Assembly (NCBI GenBank): GCA_903888815.1
Contig: CAISVC010000423.1
Location: 1-12,393, forward strand
Direction: 5' to 3'
Length of the DNA stretch: 12,393 nt
Origin: an uncultured Fibrobacterota bacterium
GTDB taxonomy: Bacteria > Fibrobacterota > Chitinivibrionia > Chitinivibrionales > Chitinispirillaceae
Shown piece by piece: positions 6,813 to 12,393 of this stretch (the stretch's first letter is position 1; each line of letters opens with the position of its first letter). The notes beneath the pieces were generated by a model that was given only the letters and a program-made list of their open reading frames with translations, did no database searches and was not told the origin of the DNA. The position numbers and the translations under genes were made by a program.

Positions 6813-7879
6813 TCCCTGAGAAAATAGAAAACCTTCTTAAACGGCGCGCTGAACTCGAAGCTGAACTCGCATCGCAGGATACGCTCCGCGATCCATTGAA
6901 AATGGAAAAGGCCGGGCGCGAATATAACGGCATCAAAAAAAACCTGCCGATTTTCAGGAAATATCTTGACATGGTCAAGTCGATTGCCGAGGCGGAAACA
7001 ATAATAAAATCGGATTCTGATGCGGGGCTTGTGACGCTGGCGCGCGAAGAACTGGGCATGTATCAGAAACAGCTGCCCGAGCTTGAGCAGAAAATCAAAT
7101 ACCTGCTCGTGCCACGTGACCCAAAGGATTATAAAAATGCGGTCATGGAGATACGCGCCGGCACCGGCGGCACCGAGGCCGGCATCTTTGCCGCCGACCT
7201 CTACCGCATGTATACGCACTTTGCCGAAAGAAAAGGCTTTAAAACCGAGGTTCTGAGTTCCAGCTTCGGCGACATCGGCGCGGTCAAGGAGATCATTTTC
7301 ATGGTGCACGGCGGAAATGCCTACGGCACGCTCAAGTACGAATCGGGGGTACACCGGGTCCAGCGCGTGCCGCAGACCGAAGCCCAGGGACGCGTCCATA
7401 CGTCGGCGGCGTCGGTGGCGGTGTTCCCGGAAGCAGATGATGTGGAAGTGGTCATTGACCCGAACGACCTGCGCATCGACCTTTTCTGTTCGAGCGGGCC
7501 CGGCGGCCAGTCGGTCAACACCACCTACTCGGCAGTACGCATCGTGCATATCCCGACCGGGCTCGTGGTCACCTGCCAGGACGAAAAATCGCAGCACAAG
7601 AACAAGGCCAAGGCGCTGAAGGTTCTCCAGACGCGGCTTTACGAAAAGAAGCTCGCCGAAGTCGAAGCCGTTGAAGACGCGGCGCGCAAGGGCATGGTAT
7701 CGACCGGCGACCGCAGCGCCAAAATCCGGACCTACAACTTCCCCCAGAACCGCATGACCGACCACCGCATCAACCTGACGCTGTACCGGCTCGATTCGAT
7801 CATCGACGGCGACATTGACGAATTAATAGATGCTCTGGCATCGGCTGATCTTGATGAGAAAGTGAAGCAGTCTACTTAA
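6809..7879 (+). CDS. prfA: Peptide chain release factor 1 (RF1)
   Basis: This 356-residue RF1 ends translation at UAA and UAG codons on the ribosome. The catalytic GGQ is at residues 232-234; Gln234 is the residue PrmC methylates. The RF1-type codon-reading P-x-T is present as PQT in QRVPQTEAQGRVHTS, where RF2 would have SPF. The block QDEKSQHKNKAKAL and the DHRINLTLYRLD stretch are typical. Length matches the family (about 355-360). The ATG at 6809 overlaps the DUF1385 stop and has AAGG at 6798-6801, seven nt upstream. The prmC gene, whose product modifies RF1, follows 168 nt later with a structured element between. Confidence 0.98.
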   Translation: MIPEKIENLLKRRAELEAELASQDTLRDPLKMEKAGREYNGIKKNLPIFRKYLDMVKSIAEAETIIKSDSDAGLVTLAREELGMYQKQLPELEQKIKYLLVPRDPKDYKNAVMEIRAGTGGTEAGIFAADLYRMYTHFAERKGFKTEVLSSSFGDIGAVKEIIFMVHGGNAYGTLKYESGVHRVQRVPQTEAQGRVHTSAASVAVFPEADDVEVVIDPNDLRIDLFCSSGPGGQSVNTTYSAVRIVHIPTGLVVTCQDEKSQHKNKAKALKVLQTRLYEKKLAEVEAVEDAARKGMVSTGDRSAKIRTYNFPQNRMTDHRINLTLYRLDSIIDGDIDELIDALASADLDEKVKQST

Positions 7880-7920
7880 TAATTGCTTTTATAAAAATAT
7901 TTCCAGCGTTTTTTCGCGTG

Positions 7921-8033
7921 AGGCATGCGAAGGGTGCGCGAAGCGCAGTCCGAGTCCCATGAAGTGGACGAGGACCGGCTCGCGGATGAGAGAGCCCGCA
8001 GCTCGCCGACCCTTGCCTGTTTTGGCAGGCAAA
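7921..8033. repeat. Branched (cloverleaf-like) structured intergenic element
   Basis: A closing stem AAGGGT/ACCCTT (7930-7935 with 8009-8014) encloses three adjacent helices. The first is GCGC-GAA-GCGC (7936-7946). The second (7948-7957 with 7966-7975) is GTCC-GA-GTCC against GGAC-GA-GGAC, leaving a tandem GA/GA internal loop. The third (7976-8008) pairs CGGC with GCCG and GCGG with CCGC. A separate hairpin, TTGCCTG with CAGGCAA (8014-8020/8027-8033), follows. It lacks a T-loop and other tRNA features, so it is not a tRNA. The paired layout argues for selected structure, either a mobile palindromic repeat or a leader RNA of prmC. Only one copy is in the window. Confidence 0.5.
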
Positions 8034-8047
8034 TTAATTTTTATCTA

Positions 8048-8884
8048 ATGACCATACATCAGACTCTACAATCCATTCAAAAACGATTAGCACCGGTTTC
8101 AGGGGAATTCGCGCTCCCTGAAGCCGAAAGGATTCTTGAATTCCTTTGTAAATGCTCAAGATCAGAGCTGTATCTTTCTATTAAAAAGGAATTGTCCCAT
8201 GAAATTATTCAAAAAATTGAAGCACTGGTTAATCGAAGGCTCACTGACGAACCTTTAGCCTATATTCTCGGCAGCGTCTATTTTTACAACAGAGAGTTCA
8301 TCGTAACCCCTGATGTGCTTATTCCCCGGCCCGATACGGAAATACTTGTCGAGGAGGTGCTTGAAAATGAGGCGGCATGCGCCTGCCGATTCCTCGAAAT
8401 GGGTACCGGCGCCGGCTGCATAACGGCTGTTTTAACTGAACAGAATCCTTTCTGGAAAGCGGTGGCAACAGACTGTTAGTCCCCTGCACTGAAAATTGCC
8501 CGCCAAAATTGCCGGAAACACGTTCCGCTTCTTTGCAGCGACCGGCTGTCGGCAATTAACGATAAAAAACACGGCCGCTTTGATTTTATCGTCAGCAATC
8601 CGCCGTATATCCGGTCGTCGGTCCTGCCGTCATTGCAGAAATCGGTTCGTGATTTTGAACCTCTTTCAGCACTTGACGGAGGTAATGACGGGGCCGACTT
8701 TTACCGGTATCTCGCCGCTGTTGCGCCGCCATTGCTTAAAGAGGGCGGCAGAATTTATTGTGAAATAGGATACGATCAGGGCGATGACGTACCTGATATT
8801 TTTTCTTTATATAGGTGGACCGACATTTCGGTGAGGAACGATATAGGTAACAGGCCGCGGGTTCTCAGGGCTATTAAACCGTAG
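8048..8884 (+). pseudogene. prmC: Release factor glutamine methyltransferase PrmC, interrupted by in-frame TAG
   Basis: Read through one internal stop, this is a 278-codon gene, the usual PrmC length (about 277). PrmC N5-methylates the GGQ glutamine of RF1 and RF2 using S-adenosylmethionine. Residues 1-143 hold the substrate-binding helices, the conserved EPLAYILG and VLIPRPDTE, and the SAM loop EMGTGAG. Codon 144 (8477-8479) is TAG, where the D-x-S motif normally has serine (DC*SPAL; TCG to TAG would explain it). After it the same frame continues with ALKIARQN, NPPY (184-187), FEPLSALDGG and a normal C-terminus to 8884. There is no net frameshift and no other defect. It could be a recent nonsense mutation, a sequencing error or a read-through site. 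The gene looks more AT-rich than prfA and lpxK. No Shine-Dalgarno sequence is visible before the ATG. Confidence 0.85.
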
Positions 8885-8908
8885 CCGTAGAATAAAAATT
8901 ATTTTTCT

Positions 8909-9161
8909 CTTTTTAGCTAAAGGCACCTGTTTGGGTATCGGGTTACCGGGATTGTGCCGAATCGTTGCTTCGTTTGACCCGTACCCTCAAGCTGATGGTG
9001 CGTTGAAATCAAAAAAGGCTTAAAGATTTTTCTTTAGACGGAACAATGCTTGCGGGTGGGGGTAACGGAAGCCCACAATCTGTACCGGCGGTGCCCCTGC
9101 CTGCGCCGAGGCTTCGGCAGGCAGGCACCCCCTACCCAATCAATAGCCTTTAGCTAAAAAG
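8909..9161. mobile_element. MITE-like 253-bp nested inverted repeat (giant hairpin)
   Basis: Perfect 16-bp terminal inverted repeats, CTTTTTAGCTAAAGGC (8909-8924) and its complement (9146-9161), bound a non-coding element. Inside are further nested pairs: 8931-8937 with 9133-9139, 8950-8956 with 9074-9080, 8983-8992 with 9048-9057 (one mismatch), and an apical TAAAGA-TTTT-TCTTTA (9021-9036). A strong side hairpin sits at 9090-9129. The whole can fold into one rod. No transposase and no clear target duplication are visible. It fills most of the 298-nt prmC-lpxK gap. A non-autonomous transposable element is the likeliest reading; a structured RNA is the alternative. Confidence 0.6.
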
Positions 9162-9177
9162 TAAATATATATATTTA
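9162..9177. repeat. Perfect 16-bp AT palindrome before lpxK
   Basis: TAAATATATATATTTA is its own complement. It abuts the right end of the inverted-repeat element and ends 5 nt before the lpxK ATG. It could be a protein-binding site or an easily melted promoter segment for lpxK. No matching -35 was found. Confidence 0.4.
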
Positions 9178-9182
9178 GCCCT

Positions 9183-10250
9183 ATGATAATAGACAAAAAG
9201 GAGTATGGCGCTGTTGCTCCGTTCGGCCGGTCGTTTCCGGTAAGGGCCGCATCATCCGCCTACGGCGCGGCCGTCGGCCTCCGCAATGCGCTGTACGATT
9301 ATTTCCCGTTTCTCTCACACGCCGCGAACCGGCCCGTGATCAGTATCGGCGGGATCAGGGCGGGCGGTACGGGTAAAACTCCCTCGGCGCTCATGGTCGG
9401 AGAATATCTGCTTTCAAAAGGTCATGCGGTTGCCTTTCTTTCGCGAGGCTACCGGAGAATTGACCGCAGATTCCGCATTGTCAAACCGCATGAAACGGCC
9501 GTATGGGAAGAAATCGGGGACGAACCCCGTCTCCTGCACGACCGGCTGCCGCAAACCTGGCTCGGTATCGGCGCCAACCGCTGCCGGGCAGCTTCGCAGC
9601 TTGCCCCCCTGCTGCCGGAAGGGGCGGTATTCGTGCTTGACGACGGTTTCCAGCACCGTTCGCTCAGGCGCGATCTCGATATCGTCTGTCTGCACGATTC
9701 CCTGCTCAATGACCGGCTGATTCCTCTGGGCTTCCTCCGTGAAACGGCCGACGCATTATCACGAGCGCACGCGGCACTTCTCATCGGATCGGACGAAAAT
9801 ACCGAAATGCTCAAAAAACTGCGGACCGTGCTCACCGGACGTTTCCCCGGACTTTATTGTGCCGTCCTCTTCCAGGAAATGGGGCTTTGGGTCAATGCCG
9901 GAACCCGCGACACCGCCTCACAGCCGCCGTTCCGGAACCCGTTTCTTATATGCGGCATTGCCCGCCCTGAGCGTTTTATCGCGATGGCCCGCAGAACAGG
10001 CGTCACGCCGGGCGCCGAGCTTGTTTTCCCGGATCACCACCGGTATGTAACAAATGACTTTCCTGAAACCCGTGAACTATATTCAAAAGGAATTATCACG
10101 ACGGAAAAAGATGCGATCCGGCTCAGAACGCTCGGGGTTTTCAGAAGCGAAACGATCTGGTATCCGACGGTGGATATGCGTTTCGCCGAAAAAACGGACG
10201 AAGGGCGTTTCCATTCATTAATCGATAAAAGCATCTGCCACTCTGAATGA
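9183..10250 (+). CDS. lpxK: Tetraacyldisaccharide 4'-kinase LpxK
   Basis: This 355-residue enzyme phosphorylates the 4' position of the lipid A disaccharide precursor at the inner membrane, late in the Raetz pathway. Visible motifs are an atypical P-loop RAGGTGKT (59-66), SRGY (87-90), GDEP (112-115), DDGFQH (153-158) and the late FPDHH with the downstream TTEKDAIRL typical of LpxK. The N-terminal helix region (about 20-50) is the membrane-associating part. Length is slightly above the E. coli enzyme (328). The ATG at 9183 has no Shine-Dalgarno sequence; an AAGGAG lies only inside the coding region at codons 6-7, too close to any in-frame start. It begins a plus-strand run with the SH3 genes and is direct evidence of a lipid A-containing outer membrane. 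Confidence 0.95.
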   Translation: MIIDKKEYGAVAPFGRSFPVRAASSAYGAAVGLRNALYDYFPFLSHAANRPVISIGGIRAGGTGKTPSALMVGEYLLSKGHAVAFLSRGYRRIDRRFRIVKPHETAVWEEIGDEPRLLHDRLPQTWLGIGANRCRAASQLAPLLPEGAVFVLDDGFQHRSLRRDLDIVCLHDSLLNDRLIPLGFLRETADALSRAHAALLIGSDENTEMLKKLRTVLTGRFPGLYCAVLFQEMGLWVNAGTRDTASQPPFRNPFLICGIARPERFIAMARRTGVTPGAELVFPDHHRYVTNDFPETRELYSKGIITTEKDAIRLRTLGVFRSETIWYPTVDMRFAEKTDEGRFHSLIDKSICHSE

Positions 10251-10251
10251 G

Positions 10252-10257
10252 AGGAGG
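10252..10257 (+). promoter_or_regulatory. Strong ribosome binding site deciding the SH3 gene start
   Basis: A perfect AGGAGG ends 8 nt before the ATG at 10266 but only 2 nt before the ATG at 10260, so the downstream ATG is preferred. Confidence 0.8.
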
Positions 10258-10265
10258 AAATGGTC

Positions 10266-10637
10266 ATGCGGTTTTTCCCCGTATCTGCTTTAGCGGCAAT
10301 GTTCTGCGCGGTGTGTTTTTCTCCTTTAAAAGCCACTGCCACGCAGTATGTCCAGATATCTGACCCTTTTGTCAATGTGTATGAAAAACTGGATCCGAAA
10401 TCCAGCGTACTCAAAATGGTGAAAAAAGGCGACCGCCTGGAACTCATTTATCCCGGTCCTATATGGTATCAGGTCAAGGTGGGGGATAATATCGGATGGG
10501 TCGAAAGAAAAGCAGGATCTGTTGTTGAAGGTAATGGTATTTTTTCTACAGTGCTGTCAATCGCTCTGATTCTTGTGGCATTGGCGGCCATGGTATACGG
10601 AGTCTCGGTATTTATTAAAAAACAGAAAACAGCCTGA
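10266..10637 (+). CDS. Small secreted SH3-domain protein with C-terminal membrane helix
   Basis: This 123-residue protein has an N-terminal signal sequence (about 1-26, ending near KATA), one bacterial SH3 (SH3b-like) domain at about 28-87 with KKGD (53-56), IWYQV (66-70) and IGWV (76-79), and a hydrophobic helix at about 93-116 followed by a short basic tail KKQK. The domain should therefore lie in the periplasm, held to the inner membrane by the C-terminal helix. Bacterial SH3 domains often bind peptidoglycan or peptides. The gene starts 15 nt after lpxK and lies 28 nt before the larger SH3 protein, whose SH3 domains share the same pattern. The two probably act together. I recognise no named family for the whole protein. 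Confidence 0.82.
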   Translation: MRFFPVSALAAMFCAVCFSPLKATATQYVQISDPFVNVYEKLDPKSSVLKMVKKGDRLELIYPGPIWYQVKVGDNIGWVERKAGSVVEGNGIFSTVLSIALILVALAAMVYGVSVFIKKQKTA

Positions 10638-10665
10638 TTCATTAAATGTTTCCCGTGTCTCCCCT

Positions 10666-12339
10666 ATGAAATTGAAGGGTGCGGGGATCTTCCCGCTTGT
10701 TGCCAGCGTCATCTTCATTTCCTCCGCCTTCGGCGATAAACTGGTTGAGCTTGTTCCTCCGATTACGAAAGTACGTTTTCTCCCCTCGGCGACATCAGAC
10801 CCAAGGGGCATTGTGCGAAAAGGCCAGCGCTTCATGTCCGATGGCGAAAGCGGACAGTGGTACCGAATCCATGTAAACAATACAATCGGCTGGATCCCCA
10901 AAGACGCGGTAACCGTTCTCCAGTCTTTTGAACCGCCGCCTCAGCCGCCCCCTGCAGCGGCGGGACAGGCTCAGCCCGGCGCAGGTTCACAGGAAAGTAC
11001 GCGTGCGCAGCATACGCGACCGTTGCAGCCGCAGGGTGCAGGGGCGGGAGCGCCTGGTGCCGCAGAACCGCAAAAAACCGCAGCCGCGATTCCGGCGGAG
11101 GAACCGCCGTCAGGCGTGCCGGGTGCCGCGGCTCCAGGTGGCGTTGCCGGCGTACCGCCGCCCCCATTTACTGCTCCCGCAGCAGCTGCACCGGTTCCGA
11201 AACCCAAGCGGGTCTATAAACCGCCTAAAAAAGGCACCTGGTATTCGCAATTCTCCCACATATCCGAAGCGGAATCCGGGAAAGAGATCTTTTTCTTTCA
11301 GGTATCAAGCAATGAGGCCGTTGTTTATTCATTATCAAATACTGCAGGCGCAGTCCTGACAAAAGCAAAAAAGGGGGATTTCTTTCCGCTTCTCGTAGAG
11401 TCGGGCGCCTGGTGCAAGATCGCGCTGAAAGACACCACCGGCTGGATAGAGGGCAGCAAAGGTTCAATTGTCAACGCACCGTCTTCTGGATTTTTCGAGG
11501 AATACCAGTTCATTATCATTGTGGGAGCGGTTGCGGTGCTGGTAATGGGGGCATTGCTTGTCATTTTCCTCCGTCGGAAAGCGCGGACGAAGACACGCAA
11601 AGCCGAGCCGTTTCATGCGCTGGTCATCACAAAATCCGTCCCTTCCGTCCAATGCATCATTTCAAATAAAACGATGTCGCTCGAAAAATATCTCGCTGCA
11701 ATCGGATTTTCGGTTAAAACCGTGCATGAGATCCTCGGCGCACATAAAGTGATCGCCAAATTGCAGCCGGACACGGTATTCATCGACTGGAGCATTACGG
11801 ACGATATTCCCGCCGCCATTGAACTGTTGTTCTCCGATTATGACGAGAAGAAACTTCCTCTTGCAATTTTCTTCAACGTGCCTGACATTTCGGAAATCCC
11901 GCTGATCCCGGTTCTCCCGCGGGCGTACCATCTCGGCCGCTCGTTTTCCGATCATGACATTTCCAAGCTCGTTACACCGACTATGCTTTCCCGGACAAGC
12001 CAGAAAGCATCCGCCGCATCGGCGCTTGAAGGCGATATCGCCGAGGGAAACCTGCCGGAAATCATGCAATTCATCGAGATCGGGAAAAAAAACGGCTGTC
12101 TTCTCATCGAGACCGAATCGCCGCTGGGCATGATCTATTTCGATCAGGGCCGCATCATTCATGCTGCGGCGGCAAACAACGTGACTGGCAGGGATGCAAT
12201 CAATTTTCTCCTGGGACTGAAGCAGGGAAAATTCCGGTTCCTTCTCAATAAACAGCCGAAGACAGGCGATCTCAACCTCTCCACGCTCGAAGTGCTCATG
12301 GAATGGAGTAAAACCGAAGATGAAGCTCATCGGGGTTGA
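10666..12339 (+). CDS. Transmembrane SH3-SH3 / receiver-like / DUF4388 protein
   Basis: This 557-residue protein has a signal peptide (about 1-23), a first SH3 domain (about 26-86; RKGQ, QWYRI, IGWI), a Pro/Ala/Gly-rich linker (about 89-188), a second SH3 domain (about 205-270; KKGD, AWCKI, TGWI), one membrane helix (281-302) and a basic stop-transfer RRKAR. The cytoplasmic part starts with a receiver-like fold (about 310-435), having DTVFIDW with Asp374 at the phospho-acceptor position but no acidic pair after strand 1. It ends in a DUF4388 (PATAN-type) domain (about 454-550) with the typical GMIYFDQGRIIHA. The design suggests an envelope sensor passing a signal inward. The frame is open upstream to 10573, but the ATG at 10666 places the signal peptide correctly; no Shine-Dalgarno sequence is visible. 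The stop overlaps ruvX by 20 nt. The architecture is unfamiliar to me. Confidence 0.85.
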   Translation: MKLKGAGIFPLVASVIFISSAFGDKLVELVPPITKVRFLPSATSDPRGIVRKGQRFMSDGESGQWYRIHVNNTIGWIPKDAVTVLQSFEPPPQPPPAAAGQAQPGAGSQESTRAQHTRPLQPQGAGAGAPGAAEPQKTAAAIPAEEPPSGVPGAAAPGGVAGVPPPPFTAPAAAAPVPKPKRVYKPPKKGTWYSQFSHISEAESGKEIFFFQVSSNEAVVYSLSNTAGAVLTKAKKGDFFPLLVESGAWCKIALKDTTGWIEGSKGSIVNAPSSGFFEEYQFIIIVGAVAVLVMGALLVIFLRRKARTKTRKAEPFHALVITKSVPSVQCIISNKTMSLEKYLAAIGFSVKTVHEILGAHKVIAKLQPDTVFIDWSITDDIPAAIELLFSDYDEKKLPLAIFFNVPDISEIPLIPVLPRAYHLGRSFSDHDISKLVTPTMLSRTSQKASAASALEGDIAEGNLPEIMQFIEIGKKNGCLLIETESPLGMIYFDQGRIIHAAAANNVTGRDAINFLLGLKQGKFRFLLNKQPKTGDLNLSTLEVLMEWSKTEDEAHRG

Positions 12340-12393
12340 TTACGGCCGGCGCAGGATCGGTCTGGCGATGAGCGACGAAACCGGAACCGTCGT
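12320..12393 (+). CDS. ruvX: Holliday junction resolvase-like RuvX/YqgF (5' partial)
   Basis: The first 24 codons, reading MKLIGVDYGRRRIGLAMSDE, match the start of the RuvX/YqgF family (G-[IV]-D-[YF]-G-x-[KR]-R-[IV]-G-x-A-x-[SA]-D), an RNase H-like fold protein linked to pre-16S rRNA processing; Asp7 is the conserved catalytic acidic residue. The gene runs off the window. It overlaps the previous gene by 20 nt, with GGAG about 11 nt upstream of the ATG, so it is likely co-transcribed with the DUF4388 gene. Confidence 0.9.
   Translation, partial: MKLIGVDYGRRRIGLAMSDETGTV

Noticed and set aside
6494..7765. Long minus-strand open frame (over 400 codons) opposite DUF1385 and prfA
   Set aside because: It is antisense to two strongly recognised genes, has no family resemblance, and its composition reflects the complement of GC-rich codons.
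7930..8014. Cloverleaf fold as a possible tRNA
   Set aside because: There is no T-loop motif (TTCRA), no anticodon arm with a 7-nt loop, and the closing stem is 6 bp with no D-arm features.
7925..8047. N-terminal extension of PrmC from an ATG at 7925
   Set aside because: The extension would translate the structured repeat and has no family similarity; PrmC proteins start near the MTIHQ position.
8021..8049. TTGGCA...TCTAAT as a promoter for prmC
   Set aside because: The spacing is acceptable, but the -10 box overlaps the ATG at 8048, so transcription would start inside the gene.
8477..8479. Genome-wide reassignment of TAG to an amino acid
   Set aside because: The rpmE and kinase genes end in TAG at their expected family lengths, and rpmE read-through would run into a strong terminator.
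8471..8496. Frameshift as the cause of the prmC break
   Set aside because: The same frame carries the PrmC sequence on both sides of the TAG with normal residue spacing, so a single base substitution is enough.

Overview
The window carries Gram-negative bacterial chromosome of moderately high GC. An lpxK gene and a protein with a lipobox-type signal peptide indicate an outer membrane with lipid A. A Ser/Thr kinase, an FHA-ABC transporter and a DUF4388 protein suggest an environmental lineage of the FCB (Fibrobacterota-like) or deltaproteobacterial sort. That placement is inference, because no rRNA or other strong marker is present.

Layout. (1) 1-48: probable tail of a plus-strand gene. (2) 111-848, minus: a TPR-like lipoprotein. 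Between it and the next gene lies a plus-strand intrinsic terminator (954-991) with no plus-strand gene in front of it, preceded by a foldable stretch. (3) 994-5303, minus: a compact run transcribed gmk > FHA-FHA-ABC exporter > Ser/Thr kinase > yraN. The exporter and kinase repeat the domain plan and adjacency of mycobacterial Rv1747 and PknF, so the kinase probably controls the exporter through phospho-threonine/FHA contacts. (4) 5426-7879, plus: promoter, rpmE, a strong terminator, a REP-like hairpin, then DUF1385 (YqhQ-like) overlapping prfA. (5) 7921-9182: prmC, which should methylate the RF1 encoded by prfA. It is full length but interrupted by an in-frame TAG. Two unusual structured DNA elements flank it: a branched, cloverleaf-like element of about 85 bp upstream and a 253-bp nested inverted repeat (MITE-like or a giant hairpin) downstream. 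(6) 9183-12393, plus: lpxK, a small secreted SH3/membrane protein, a large transmembrane protein (two periplasmic SH3 domains, a Pro/Ala linker, one membrane helix, a degenerate receiver-like domain and a DUF4388 domain), and the start of ruvX.

Themes. The translation genes (rpmE, prfA, prmC) and lipid A/envelope genes form ordinary backbone. The less ordinary parts are the kinase-FHA-exporter unit, the SH3-to-DUF4388 transmembrane protein with its small SH3 neighbour (a plausible envelope-to-cytoplasm signalling pair), and the amber-interrupted prmC between two structured repeats.
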